From Paraburkholderia silviterrae (GTDB lineage: Bacteria > Pseudomonadota > Gammaproteobacteria > Burkholderiales > Burkholderiaceae), in the NCBI RefSeq assembly GCF_004353915.1, contig NZ_SMRP01000012.1, positions 180,279 to 244,278 on the forward strand: 64,000 nucleotides of DNA, in the 5' to 3' direction. The notes under the pieces are model-generated. The model worked only from the letters and a program-made list of their open reading frames with translations. It had not been told where the DNA came from and did not search any database. The translations under genes were made by a program, and so were the position numbers. Shown here in pieces: positions 1 through 9,015 of the stretch. Numbering within the stretch: position 1 is the first letter of the stretch; every line of letters begins with the position of its first letter.

Positions 1-882
1 CAGCCGGTCGTGCATTTCGGCTCGGACGCGCAGAAGAAAGCGTGGCTGCCGCCGTTTGCGCGCGGCGAGCACAAGGCGTGCTTCGCGGTCACCGAGCCGG
101 ACACGGGGCTCGATACCACCAAGCTCAAGGTGGTGGCGAAGAAACAGGCCGACGGCAACTACCTGATCTCGGGAAAGAAGGTTTTCATCTCGACCGCGCA
201 GGTTGCCGACCACATGCTGATCCTCGCGCGCACCACGCCGATCGAGGAAGTCAAGAAGCATAGCGAGGGCCTGAGCCTGTTCTACACCAAGCTCGACCGC
301 GACTACGTCGACATTCGCGAGATCGACAAGCTGGGCCGCGCCGCCGTCGACACCAACGAGCTTTTCATCGATGACCTGCCGGTGTCGAAGGACGCGCTGA
401 TCGGCGAGGAAGGCAAGGGCCTGAGCTATATCTTCCACGGCATGAACGCCGAGCGCGTGCTGGTCGCGGTCGAGCAGGTCGGCATCGGCCGCGCCGTGCT
501 CAAGCTGGCCACGCAATATGCGAAGGAGCGTATCGTGTTTGGTCGTCAGATTGGCCAGAATCAGGGCGTCCAGCATCCGCTGGCGCGCAACTGGGCAGAG
601 CTCGAAGCGGCCAATCATATGATCTTCGCGGCAGCAGATCTGTACGACAAGGGGCTGCCTTGCGGTTCCGAAGCCAACGCGGCGAAACTGCTGGCTTCCG
701 AGGCCTGCATGAATGCCTGCCAGACGTCGATTCTCACGCACGGCGGCTTCGGCTACGCGAAGGAGTATCACGTGGAGCGGTTCATGCGCGAGGCCTGGAT
801 CGGCTACATCGCACCGGTCACGCCACAGCTCATCCTGTCGAACATCGCCGAGCGCAAGCTTGGCTTGCCGAAGTCATATTGA
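1..882 (+). CDS. Acyl-CoA dehydrogenase, 5' truncated by window edge
   Basis: FAD-dependent alpha,beta-desaturation of an acyl-CoA with electrons passed to ETF. The frame is open to base 1, so the GTG at 10 is internal; about 293 of a usual ~385 residues are present. Visible are the substrate/FAD loop (VTEPDTGLDTTKL), the helix region GMNAERVL and the arginine-rich GRQIGQNQGVQ segment. There is no YEGT catalytic motif near the C-terminus. The Glu in NAER lies where isovaleryl-CoA dehydrogenase carries its base, which hints at a branched substrate. It closely resembles the dehydrogenase at 16204-17376 and shares its PxSY tail. It leads a run of CoA-transferase-fold genes. Confidence 0.9.
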   Translation, partial: QPVVHFGSDAQKKAWLPPFARGEHKACFAVTEPDTGLDTTKLKVVAKKQADGNYLISGKKVFISTAQVADHMLILARTTPIEEVKKHSEGLSLFYTKLDRDYVDIREIDKLGRAAVDTNELFIDDLPVSKDALIGEEGKGLSYIFHGMNAERVLVAVEQVGIGRAVLKLATQYAKERIVFGRQIGQNQGVQHPLARNWAELEAANHMIFAAADLYDKGLPCGSEANAAKLLASEACMNACQTSILTHGGFGYAKEYHVERFMREAWIGYIAPVTPQLILSNIAERKLGLPKSY

Positions 883-907
883 GTTGGAAAAGATTCAGGA
901 GACAGGC

Positions 908-2146
908 ATGTCGGCTACACGACCCCTCGAAGGTATTCGGGTTCTCGATTTGACCGTGGCGCTCGCCGGACCCTACGGATCGCTGTTGCTGGGCGGTCTG
1001 GGCGCCGAAGTCATCCGGGTGGAATCGCCAGGCGGCGGCGATATCGCGCGCAACAACCCGCCCTATGTCGGCAAGGAGGGCGTGCACTTCGGTGTCAGGC
1101 GCGAGGACGAGGTGTCGCTGACGATTCTCAATCGCGCACGCAACAAGAAAAGCATTACGCTCGATCTGAAGTCGGAGCAGGGCCTGGCGCTGTTCATGGA
1201 ACTCGCCAAGGAGTGCGACGTGGTCATCGAAAACGCCAGCGAGGGTGTTACGGCGCGCCTGGGCGTGGACTACGAGAGCGTGCGCCGCGCCAACCCGAAG
1301 ATCGTCTATGCGTCGATCAAGGCGTTTGGCGAACCCAGTCCGTACCCGAAGCTCAAGGGCATGGACATCATCGTGCAGGCGCTGTCGGGCATCATGGACG
1401 TGACCGGTTTCGCCGACGGCCCACCCACGCGCTCGGGCCTCCCGATGGCCGACCTGATCGCACCGCTGTACGCCGTCAACGGCATCCTTGCCGCGCTGAT
1501 CCACCGCGGCAAGACCGGCGAGGGGCAACTGGTGCAGGTGTCCATGCTCGACTGCCTCTCATCGATGGTGGCCGAAGAGCATTTCGACGTGTTCGTCGGG
1601 CACGGCTATCCCAAGCGCTCGGGCAACTTCCACGATCGGCTCGTGCCGTTTGGCGTGTACGGCACGCGCGACGGCTACGTGGCCATGGTGGCGTTCCAGC
1701 CCGACTGGTTCCAGAACTTGATGGAAGCCTTGGGCCGGCCCGAGATGGCGAAGGATCCGCGCTACGCCACGCGCGGTCCACGCATGAACCATGCGGCCGA
1801 GCTCAACGCCATGATCGAAGAGTGGACGCGGCAGCGCAGCACGGAAGAAGTCATCCGCGAACTGCAGGAAAAGCGCGGCGTGCCGGCCGCCGCCGTGCGC
1901 TCGCCGCTCGACGTGCTCAAGGACCCGATGCTGCAGAAGCGCGGCGCCGTGGTGAAGCTGGAGCATCCCGGACTCGCCGATGTCGAGGCCATGGGCATGG
2001 GGCTGCCGATCAAGTTTTCGAAGACGCCTGTGCAGTTCGATCAGCCTGCACAGGAGCTGGGCGCCTCCAACGACGAGATCTACCGCAGCCTGCTCAAGCT
2101 CCCGGAGGACCGGCTGCAGCAACTGCGCGACGAGGGAGTGATCTGA
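908..2146 (+). CDS. CaiB/BaiF family (class III) CoA-transferase
   Basis: 412-residue family III CoA-transferase, which moves CoA between carboxylic acids through an aspartyl-CoA thioester. The N-terminal motif GIRVLDLTVALAGPYG is family-typical, and Asp182 in LPMADLIAP fits the active-site aspartate. The chosen ATG has an AGGAGA Shine-Dalgarno five bases upstream; the open frame further upstream overlaps the dehydrogenase and is not needed. It lies 25 bases after the dehydrogenase and 2 bases before the racemase gene, so it belongs to one operon and probably activates the acid that the dehydrogenase oxidises. The acid itself cannot be read from sequence. Confidence 0.88.
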   Translation: MSATRPLEGIRVLDLTVALAGPYGSLLLGGLGAEVIRVESPGGGDIARNNPPYVGKEGVHFGVRREDEVSLTILNRARNKKSITLDLKSEQGLALFMELAKECDVVIENASEGVTARLGVDYESVRRANPKIVYASIKAFGEPSPYPKLKGMDIIVQALSGIMDVTGFADGPPTRSGLPMADLIAPLYAVNGILAALIHRGKTGEGQLVQVSMLDCLSSMVAEEHFDVFVGHGYPKRSGNFHDRLVPFGVYGTRDGYVAMVAFQPDWFQNLMEALGRPEMAKDPRYATRGPRMNHAAELNAMIEEWTRQRSTEEVIRELQEKRGVPAAAVRSPLDVLKDPMLQKRGAVVKLEHPGLADVEAMGMGLPIKFSKTPVQFDQPAQELGASNDEIYRSLLKLPEDRLQQLRDEGVI

Positions 2147-2148
2147 GC

Positions 2149-3324
2149 ATGTCCGCCGCCCCAGCCCATTCATCGCGTTGCGGCCCGCTCGCCGGCATCA
2201 AGGTCGTCGAGATCGCGGGCATCGGCCCCGGTCCGCTGGCCGCCATGTTCCTCGCGGACCTCGGTGCCAACGTCATCCGTGTGGAGCGCAAGGAGCCCTC
2301 GGGTCTCGGCGCGCCGAGACCCGTGCAGTTCGACCTCGGACTGCGCAACCGCAAGTCCATCCGCGTGGACCTGAAAGATCCGGCCGCCGTCGAGATGACG
2401 ATGGAATTGATTGAAGAGGCCGACGCGCTGATCGAAGGGTTTCGCCCCGGCGTGATGGAGCGTCTGGGCCTCGGGCCCGATGCGTGCCTCGCGCGCAACC
2501 CGCGCCTAGTCTATGGCCGCGTGACCGGCTGGGGACAGGACGGGCCGCTTGCCCAGGTGGCTGGGCACGATCTGAACTACATCTCCATCACCGGCGCCCT
2601 GCACGCCATGGGCCGCGCGGGGCAGGCGCCCACGCCGCCGCTCAATGTGCTGGGCGACTACGCGGGCGGCTCGCTGTACCTGGCTTTCGGTTTGCTCGCA
2701 GGCATTCTGGAAGCACGCGGCTCAGGCCAGGGCCAGGTGGTGGATGCCGCCATGGTGGACGGCGTGGCCTCCATCATGACGGTCACGCTGGGCCTGCATG
2801 CGGCGGGCATGCTCGGCAAGGAGCGCGGCACCAACCTGCTCGACACTGGCGCGCCTTTCTACGAGGTCTACGAGTGCGCCGATGGCAAGTACGTCAGCGT
2901 AGGACCCATCGAGAGCAAGTTCTACAAGCTATTGCTCGAAAAGCTCGAATTGCAGGACCACCCGCTGCTGCAAAAGCAGATGGACCGCGAGCGGTGGCCC
3001 GAGGCCAAGCAGGTGCTGGCCGCCAAATTCAGGGAGCGCACGCGCGACGAGTGGGCGCGGCAGCTCGGCGAGCTCGACGTGTGCCTCGCGCCCGTGCTCG
3101 ACTTCGACGAGGCGCCGCGCCACCCGCATCTCGAGGCGCGCGGCACGTTTATCGATCTCGACGGCGTGACGCATCCCGCTCCCGGCCCGCGCTTTTCGCG
3201 CACGCCTGCCGCGCGCCCCGAACCGCCCGCCGCACTGAACACGGACAACGCCATTGCCGCGCTACAGGGCTGGCTGTCCGAGGAAAGCATCGACGCCTGG
3301 CGCGCCCAGGGCACCTTCGTCTGA
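2149..3324 (+). CDS. Alpha-methylacyl-CoA racemase
   Basis: 391 residues. It inverts the C2 stereocentre of 2-methylacyl-CoA esters so that stereospecific acyl-CoA dehydrogenases can use them. It has the CaiB fold but carries racemase hallmarks: GIKVVEIAGIGPGPLAAM at the N-terminus, His140 in AGHDLNYIS and Asp170 in NVLGDYAGGS. Their 30-residue spacing matches the His/Asp pair of the mycobacterial MCR enzyme. The ATG overlaps no neighbour and follows the previous stop by 2 bases. Its presence argues that the cluster handles 2-methyl-branched acyl-CoAs. A plain CoA-transferase is less likely given these motifs. Confidence 0.88.
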   Translation: MSAAPAHSSRCGPLAGIKVVEIAGIGPGPLAAMFLADLGANVIRVERKEPSGLGAPRPVQFDLGLRNRKSIRVDLKDPAAVEMTMELIEEADALIEGFRPGVMERLGLGPDACLARNPRLVYGRVTGWGQDGPLAQVAGHDLNYISITGALHAMGRAGQAPTPPLNVLGDYAGGSLYLAFGLLAGILEARGSGQGQVVDAAMVDGVASIMTVTLGLHAAGMLGKERGTNLLDTGAPFYEVYECADGKYVSVGPIESKFYKLLLEKLELQDHPLLQKQMDRERWPEAKQVLAAKFRERTRDEWARQLGELDVCLAPVLDFDEAPRHPHLEARGTFIDLDGVTHPAPGPRFSRTPAARPEPPAALNTDNAIAALQGWLSEESIDAWRAQGTFV

Positions 3325-3391
3325 GGCTGCGGCATCCATGCGCAGCCGCGCGCTGGGCAAGGACTGAAGAACCCGTAAGGACTCCACTGAA

Positions 3392-4078
3392 ATGACATCG
3401 CATACACCCGATCTCGCTGCGCTCGATCGCCTGACCAACGGCCGCTCGACCTGCCGCGCTTATCAGAACAAGGCCCTGGATGCCGCATTGATCCGCAGCA
3501 TCGTCGCCATGGCGGGCCGCTCGGCCTCGTGGTGCAACGTGCAGCCGTGGCAACTGGTCATCACCGAAACCCTGGAAAGCACCGGGCGCTTTCGCGAGGC
3601 GCTGATGGAGCGCGCGCGCAGCCACCCGGAAAACGAGTCCGATCTGCCGTTTCCGCCGAGCTACGAAGGCATTTATGGAGAGCGTCGGCGCGGCGCGGGC
3701 ATTGCCCTGTATTCGTCGCTGGGCATCGGCCCGAAGGACACCGAGCGCAGCACCCAGCAGGCGTTGCGCAACTTCCGCATGTTCGATGCGCCGCACGTCG
3801 CCATCGTCACGGTGCCGGTGGAACTGGGACCTTATGCGCTCGTCGACGCGGGCGGCTTCATTGCCTCCTTCCTGCTCGCGGCCTATGCCCACGGCGTGGC
3901 CACCACGCCGCAGGGCGCGCTGTCCCGCCACGCGCATTTCGTGCGCGAGTATTTCGGCATTCCCGATACGCAGCACATGGTCTGCGGCATCTCGTTCGGC
4001 TACGCCGAGGTCGAGCATCCGGTCAACCGGTTCCGCACCACGCGTGCCGGCGTGGACGATCTGACGCGCTTCGCCTGA
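3392..4078 (+). CDS. Nitroreductase family FMN oxidoreductase
   Basis: 228 residues with the nitroreductase fold. The N-terminal NGRSTCRAYQ segment and the WCNVQPWQLV segment fit the FMN-binding region, and a second FMN contact lies near PQGALSRHAHFVREYFG. Such enzymes use NAD(P)H to reduce nitro groups, quinones or enones. In this acyl-CoA cluster an enone or unsaturated intermediate is as plausible as a nitro compound. An AAGGA ribosome site precedes the ATG. It lies 67 bases after the racemase gene and 34 before a crotonase gene on the same strand. The true substrate is unknown. Confidence 0.82.
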   Translation: MTSHTPDLAALDRLTNGRSTCRAYQNKALDAALIRSIVAMAGRSASWCNVQPWQLVITETLESTGRFREALMERARSHPENESDLPFPPSYEGIYGERRRGAGIALYSSLGIGPKDTERSTQQALRNFRMFDAPHVAIVTVPVELGPYALVDAGGFIASFLLAAYAHGVATTPQGALSRHAHFVREYFGIPDTQHMVCGISFGYAEVEHPVNRFRTTRAGVDDLTRFA

Positions 4079-4112
4079 ACGCCGCAGGCAGACAAACGGG
4101 GAGGGGAGCGCC

Positions 4113-4886
4113 ATGACATTGCTGATCGACCACCCGGCGCCGCGCGTGCGCCGCCTCACGCTGAATCGCCCCGAGCGGATGAACGCGCTCGACGGGCACA
4201 CCTTGCAGGCCCTCAACGACGCGGTGCGCGACTGCGCGGCGGCGGGCAGCGAAGTCAAGGTGCTCGTGATCAGCGGCCGCGGCCGTGCCTTCTGCGCGGG
4301 CAACGACCTCAAGTGGCTCGCGAGCGGCGTGCTGGCCGACCGCTCCGCCCATATGCGTCACCAGGACCTGATGCAGGACACCTACGAGCGCCTCGAGGCC
4401 GCGCCGCAGATCGTTCTGGCGAGCGTCAACGGCTTCGCCCTGGCGGGGGGCTTCGAACTGGCGCTGGCCTGCGATCTGACCATCGCCGATGAAGCGGCGC
4501 AGATGGGCGACGAGCACATTCGCCGTAACCTGCTGCCGAGCGGCGGCAGCTCGCAGCGGCTGCCGCGCAGGCTGGGCCTGCAGCGCGCCCTGTACTACCT
4601 CGTCACGGGCAGGCGCATGACCGGCCGCGAGGCGGTGGAACTGGGCCTCGCCGTGCAGGCGGTGCCCGCCATGCAACTGGAGACGGCCACGCTGGAACTG
4701 GCGCGGGAAATCGCCCAGGCCGACGCGCTGGCGCTCGCCTCCATGAAGCAGCTGGCGCGACGCTCGATGGAATTGCCCCTCTCCGATGGACTGCGCTACG
4801 AGCGCTGGATGCAGCACTGCTATCGCACGCAATCGCCGTCTCTGGAGGCGGGCGTGCATGGCTTTGCCGGGACTGGCGGGGACTGA
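4113..4886 (+). CDS. Enoyl-CoA hydratase/isomerase family protein
   Basis: 257-residue crotonase. Oxyanion-hole segments are visible at FCAGNDL (residues 60-66) and LAGGFELALACD. Glu115 corresponds to the first catalytic Glu of rat mitochondrial hydratase. The position of the second (Glu164 in rat) is His135, with Glu134 next to it, so it may be a hydratase with altered geometry, an isomerase or another crotonase activity. A strong GGGGAGGGGAG ribosome site precedes the ATG. It is the last gene of the 1-4.9 kb operon and converges on an IclR gene. Confidence 0.85.
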   Translation: MTLLIDHPAPRVRRLTLNRPERMNALDGHTLQALNDAVRDCAAAGSEVKVLVISGRGRAFCAGNDLKWLASGVLADRSAHMRHQDLMQDTYERLEAAPQIVLASVNGFALAGGFELALACDLTIADEAAQMGDEHIRRNLLPSGGSSQRLPRRLGLQRALYYLVTGRRMTGREAVELGLAVQAVPAMQLETATLELAREIAQADALALASMKQLARRSMELPLSDGLRYERWMQHCYRTQSPSLEAGVHGFAGTGGD

Positions 4887-4890
4887 GGAG

Positions 4891-4932
4891 CTTCAGCCGC
4901 GCTGGCTGCGAAGCGGTCTGTCCGATAACCGC
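4891..4932. terminator. Possible bidirectional terminator
   Basis: Two small dyads sit between convergent genes: CTTCAGCC/GGCT..GAAG (4891-4913) and GCGGT/ACCGC (4913-4932). The stems are short and no T-tract follows, so this is tentative. Confidence 0.3.
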
Positions 4933-5729
4933 TAGAGACCGCTCGAACAATCCGCCAACTGCGCTTGCAGGCGCATGGCCGCTTCCTTGAGCGCGGGCGC
5001 GATACGCTCGCGCTCGGCCTGCAGATCGAAATCGACGTCCGCTTTGCCGCAGCTCATGCTCATGAGCGTGCCTTCGCGGCCAAGGCGCACCGGCAGCGCC
5101 ACGCCAAAGGTGCTGCGCTGGAAGCCGCCCAGCACCGCGCAGGTGCCGGTGGCTTCGAGTTCGTCGAAGGAGGCGCGAATGGCGTGCTCCAGCGCTTCGC
5201 CCTGCGGTCCCGCACGACGCTTGTGTTCTTCGATCAAGTGCCGCTGCTCTTCGGCGGGCAGTCCCCAAAGATAAGCTCTCCCGATGGAAGTGGTGCTCAT
5301 CGGCAGCACGGAACCGATGCCGAGCCGCAGCGTGGCGACCTTGCGGCTGACGCGGTAATCGACGTAAAGCATGTCGATGCCGTCCTGGATGCTCAAGGCC
5401 ACCGAAACATCGAGCCGGTCGGCCAGGTCTTGCAGCAGAGGCTGCGCCGCTTGCAGCAGTTCGTTGGTCGCCAGGTAAGCGTGGCCTATCCCGAGCGCAC
5501 CGATGGAGAGCTCGAATTCGCGCTTGCCGGGGACGAGCCGCAGGAAACCCGCCTGTATCAGGGTGGAGGTCAAACGCGAGACCGTGGCTTTGGAGAGCCC
5601 GGTGCGCCGCACGAGTTCCGCGTTGCTCAGCGGCGCCCGATTCGACCGGAACGCGCGCAAGACTTCCAGCCCGCGCTCCACCGTCATCAACGTCGAACTA
5701 TCGGGTACCGGACCTCTAGGCAAGCTCAT
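4932..5729 (-). CDS. IclR family transcriptional regulator
   Basis: 265 residues: N-terminal winged helix-turn-helix (NAELVRRTGLSKATVSRLT) followed by the IclR effector domain. The ATG at 5727-5729 overlaps the stop of the upstream IclR gene as ATGA, so translation is probably coupled. The frame is open further upstream, but that part is the out-of-frame shadow of the upstream gene. It likely controls the neighbouring acyl-CoA genes in response to a small organic acid; effector unknown. Confidence 0.88.
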   Translation of the reverse strand: MSLPRGPVPDSSTLMTVERGLEVLRAFRSNRAPLSNAELVRRTGLSKATVSRLTSTLIQAGFLRLVPGKREFELSIGALGIGHAYLATNELLQAAQPLLQDLADRLDVSVALSIQDGIDMLYVDYRVSRKVATLRLGIGSVLPMSTTSIGRAYLWGLPAEEQRHLIEEHKRRAGPQGEALEHAIRASFDELEATGTCAVLGGFQRSTFGVALPVRLGREGTLMSMSCGKADVDFDLQAERERIAPALKEAAMRLQAQLADCSSGL

Positions 5730-6553
5730 GACAATGTCCTCGAATGCTGGATTTCCTGCGCCATGCGGACCAGCGCCGGCCCGAGTTCGCGCTCGCTGCG
5801 CGCGCGGCCGACGAGCATGGCCGGCCCCATGCAGCTCACGGCCAGGGGCGCCTCTCCGGGCAACTGCACCGGGGCGGCCACGATGGTCATGGGTTGGCCC
5901 GATTGCCCGAGCGCTACACAGAATCCGCCTTCCCGCACTTGCCCGATGGCCTCGCTGGGGCGGCGGCCCAGGTGTCCCCACTTCTCGCTCCAGTCGCAGG
6001 ACGGCATACGTTCCGCATTTCTAAGCAGATAGTCGCGCTCGGCTTCGGGCAGGCCGGCCAGCAGCGCCCAGCCGGCGGCGGACGATGCGAGACCCAGCCG
6101 GGTCCCGATCGCCGGCTGCAGCGAGGCCGGGATCGTGCTGGTGCAGCAACTGTCGATGACGACCACGTCCAGCCGGTTTCGGGCGCACAGATGAACGTGC
6201 ACGTGGTGGCGCTCGGCAAAGAGATGCATGCGCTGATGCGCGGCTTCGTGGATTTCGATGTCGGCCGCGGCGCGGTAGCCCAGCGCCAGCGCCGAAGGGC
6301 CAAGGCGAAAGCGCCGTTTGCCGCTGTCGCAGCACAGATAGCCTAATGCGAGCAGGGTGCGCGTGAGGCGCGTCACGGTCGATGCCGGGATGCGCGCGCG
6401 CTCGGAGAGCTCGCTGTTGCAGAGCCAGCGGTCCTCGGCTGTGAACGCGGAAAGAATGGCAAGGGCGCGAGCAAAGGGCGTCACCACCGGGCCGTGTTTG
6501 ACAGCCCCCGCGTTAGGCAATGCATTGACATCGGGGGAGTATGAACGATACAT
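5726..6553 (-). CDS. IclR family transcriptional regulator
   Basis: 275-residue IclR protein with HTH around NSELSERARIPASTVTRLT and a C-terminal effector domain. It is distinct in sequence from the regulator it overlaps (4932-5729) and more like the one at 13067-13921: both have a VTPxxRALAxxSAF start to the HTH domain. Two different IclR proteins made from one coupled transcript is unusual and could allow hetero-oligomers. It lies 149 bases downstream of a dehydrogenase gene on the same strand. An AT-rich near-palindrome, CTAACGATCATTAG, lies just upstream of its start (around 6585). Confidence 0.88.
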   Translation of the reverse strand: MYRSYSPDVNALPNAGAVKHGPVVTPFARALAILSAFTAEDRWLCNSELSERARIPASTVTRLTRTLLALGYLCCDSGKRRFRLGPSALALGYRAAADIEIHEAAHQRMHLFAERHHVHVHLCARNRLDVVVIDSCCTSTIPASLQPAIGTRLGLASSAAGWALLAGLPEAERDYLLRNAERMPSCDWSEKWGHLGRRPSEAIGQVREGGFCVALGQSGQPMTIVAAPVQLPGEAPLAVSCMGPAMLVGRARSERELGPALVRMAQEIQHSRTLS

Positions 6554-6702
6554 GGGGCGTCTCTACGAAACACGTTCATCAAACTAACGATCATTAGAAT
6601 TCGAGCGCCGATCCATGTCGATTGGGGTTTACTCCTTGCTGGCCGGACGCCGGGCGGTGACCGCTATCGGGGCGCGACGGCCAGCGGTTTTCCGCGCCCG
6701 GG

Positions 6703-7854
6703 CTATTGCGCCTCGCGGATCATGTTGCGGGCGATGACGATCTGCTGGATCTGCGTCGTGCCCTCGTAGATGCGGAACAGGCGCACATCGCGGTAGAAGC
6801 GCTCGATGCCGTACTCGGCCATGTAGCCCGCGCCGCCGAAGATCTGCACCGCGCGGTCGGCCACGCGGCCGCACATTTCCGAAGCGAACAGCTTGGCGCA
6901 CGAAGCCTCGGTGCTCACGGGCAGCTTGGCGTCGCGCCGGCGCGCGGCGTCCAGCACCATGCTGCGGGCCGCGTAGATCTCCGCACGGCTGTCGGCCAGC
7001 ATGGCCTGCACGAGCTGGAACTCGGCGATGGGCTGGCCGAACTGCTTGCGCTCCATGGCGTAGGACAGGGCCATGGAGAGCATGCGCTCGGCCACGGCCA
7101 CGCAAACGGCGGCAATGTGGATGCGGCCCTTGTCCAGCACCTTCATCGCGGTCTTGAAGCCCACGCCTTCCTTGCCGCCGATGAGGTTGGCGGCCGGCAC
7201 GCGCACGTTGTCGAAGATCACGTCGCAGGTATGGGCGCCTTTCTGCCCCATCTTCTTGTCGCGCTTGCCGAAGCTGATGCCGGGCGTTTTGGCATCGACG
7301 ATGAACGCCGAGATGCCGCCCGAGCCCTTGTCGTCCGGGTTGGTGCGCGCCATCAACGTGAAGATGCCGGCTTGCGGCGCATTGGTGATGAAGCGTTTGG
7401 TGCCGTTGACCACATAGTCGTCGCCGTCCCGGATGGCCGTGGTGCGCAGCGAGGCCGCGTCGGAGCCGGACTCGGGCTCGGTCAGCGCGAAGGAGGCGAT
7501 CAGCTCGCCCGTCGCGAGCCGCGGCAAGTACTTTTCCTGCTGCTCGGGCGTGCCGTCGAACAGAATGCCCTGCGAGCCGATGCCCACCGTGGTGCCCAGC
7601 AGCGAGCGGAATACCGGCGAGGCGCGGCACAGTTCGAATACGGCCAGCACCTCTTCTTCCATAGTTAGCTCGAGGCCGCCGAAGCGCTCGGGAATCGTGA
7701 GGCCGAACAGGCCCATGGCCTTCATGTCGGCCACAATGTCTGCGGGAATTTCGTCGGTTTCCGCGACTAGCTCCTCATTGGGCACGAGGCGTTCGCGCAC
7801 GAAGCGGGAGATGGAGTCGAGCAATCCGTTGAGCGTTTCCTGGTCGCGAATCAT
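6703..7854 (-). CDS. Acyl-CoA dehydrogenase (YEGT type)
   Basis: 383 residues, full length. The FAD/substrate loop FALTEPESGSDAASL and the C-terminal catalytic motif YEGTTQIQ (Glu364) place it in the short/medium/branched-chain group. It differs from the two helix-G-Glu dehydrogenases in this window and so probably acts on a different acyl-CoA. It is transcribed divergently from the MaoC gene across a 252-base spacer that should hold both promoters. The 149-base gap to the IclR gene downstream contains the dyad GCTGGCCG/CGGCCAGC (6638-6685), a possible weak terminator. Confidence 0.92.
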   Translation of the reverse strand: MIRDQETLNGLLDSISRFVRERLVPNEELVAETDEIPADIVADMKAMGLFGLTIPERFGGLELTMEEEVLAVFELCRASPVFRSLLGTTVGIGSQGILFDGTPEQQEKYLPRLATGELIASFALTEPESGSDAASLRTTAIRDGDDYVVNGTKRFITNAPQAGIFTLMARTNPDDKGSGGISAFIVDAKTPGISFGKRDKKMGQKGAHTCDVIFDNVRVPAANLIGGKEGVGFKTAMKVLDKGRIHIAAVCVAVAERMLSMALSYAMERKQFGQPIAEFQLVQAMLADSRAEIYAARSMVLDAARRRDAKLPVSTEASCAKLFASEMCGRVADRAVQIFGGAGYMAEYGIERFYRDVRLFRIYEGTTQIQQIVIARNMIREAQ

Positions 7855-8106
7855 GTCGGGGTGTCAATCAGTCGATGGGGATGGCCCATGCTGCGTCAGC
7901 CCGAGGCGCGAGGCAACGGATTTGCTTCGTTTGTTCCGGAAAATGGAATTCCCCTTGTTTGATGGGCATGGGTGTTCGCCGACACGCGCAGGCCCGTGCC
8001 GATAATAACGACGAGGCCGTTTCTGCCAAGGTACGGAACAGGCCGCGCAAATCCGTTGACCGGCGGCAGGGCTGGTTTCATCGTGTGGGCTAGTCATCAC
8101 AGTCTC

Positions 8107-8991
8107 ATGCACGCCATGCCCATCAATCCCGTTGCACTGCTGGCACGTCCCTTTCCCGTCATCGAACACGCGTTTTCCCGGCGCGACACCCAGCTTTACG
8201 CCCTCGGGTTGGGCCTGGGAAGCGACCCGCTCGATGCGGGTCAATTGCGCTATGTCTACGAGGGGGCGGACGGTCAATCGCTGCGCGCCATGCCGACCAT
8301 GGCGAACGTGCTGGCGTACCCCGGCTTCTGGGCGCGCGAACCGGATACGGGCATCACATGGCAAAAGCTTCTGCATGCCGAGCAGGAGATCCGCATCCAC
8401 ACGCCGTTGCCGGTTAGCGGCCATGTCAAGGGCGCGACCCGCATCACCGGCCTGTGGGACAAGGGGGAGGGCAAGGGCGCCTTCCTGCAGCAAACGCGCG
8501 AGATCACCGACGCCGAAACGGGCCAGCTGCTCGCGACCGTGGCGCAACTGAGCCTGTTGCGCGGCGACGGCGGCTTCGGCGCTGGGGGGAGCGACGGTGC
8601 GCCGCCCGCGCCCCACGCGGTGCCCGAGGGCGAGCCCGACTTCGTGTGCGATCTGGCCACGCCTGCGCAACTGGCGCTGATCTACCGGTTGAGCGGCGAC
8701 TTCAATCCCTTGCATGCCGACCCGGCCGTTGCGGCCGCGGCAGGATTTCCGCGCCCCATTCTGCACGGCATGGCCCTGATGGGCGTGGCTGCGCACGCCG
8801 TGCTGCGCACGGTGCTGGCTTACGAAAACACCCACTTCACGGGCATGCGCGTGCGCTTCACGGCGCCGGCCTGGCCCGGCGACACCTTGCGCACCGAGAT
8901 GTGGGTGCGCGGCAGCACGGTGTCGTTGCGCACGACGGCGATTGAGCGCGGCGTGGTGGTTCTGAACAATGCGCGGGTCGATCTGACCTGA
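8107..8991 (+). CDS. MaoC-like (R)-specific enoyl-CoA hydratase
   Basis: 294 residues with two hot-dog units, as in hydratase-2 enzymes. The catalytic signature YRLSGDFNPLHADP puts Asp198, Asn200 and His203 in the expected places. It hydrates trans-2-enoyl-CoA to (R)-3-hydroxyacyl-CoA. An in-frame extension reaches back to 7972, but its first 45 residues do not look like the family. The start is the ATG at 8107 or the one at 8116. It heads an operon with SDR, thiolase, ligase, IclR and CoA-transferase genes, which together give a complete beta-oxidation set apart from the dehydrogenase. Confidence 0.88.
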   Translation: MHAMPINPVALLARPFPVIEHAFSRRDTQLYALGLGLGSDPLDAGQLRYVYEGADGQSLRAMPTMANVLAYPGFWAREPDTGITWQKLLHAEQEIRIHTPLPVSGHVKGATRITGLWDKGEGKGAFLQQTREITDAETGQLLATVAQLSLLRGDGGFGAGGSDGAPPAPHAVPEGEPDFVCDLATPAQLALIYRLSGDFNPLHADPAVAAAAGFPRPILHGMALMGVAAHAVLRTVLAYENTHFTGMRVRFTAPAWPGDTLRTEMWVRGSTVSLRTTAIERGVVVLNNARVDLT

Positions 8992-9015
8992 ACTTCAATT
9001 TATCAGGAGTAGAAA

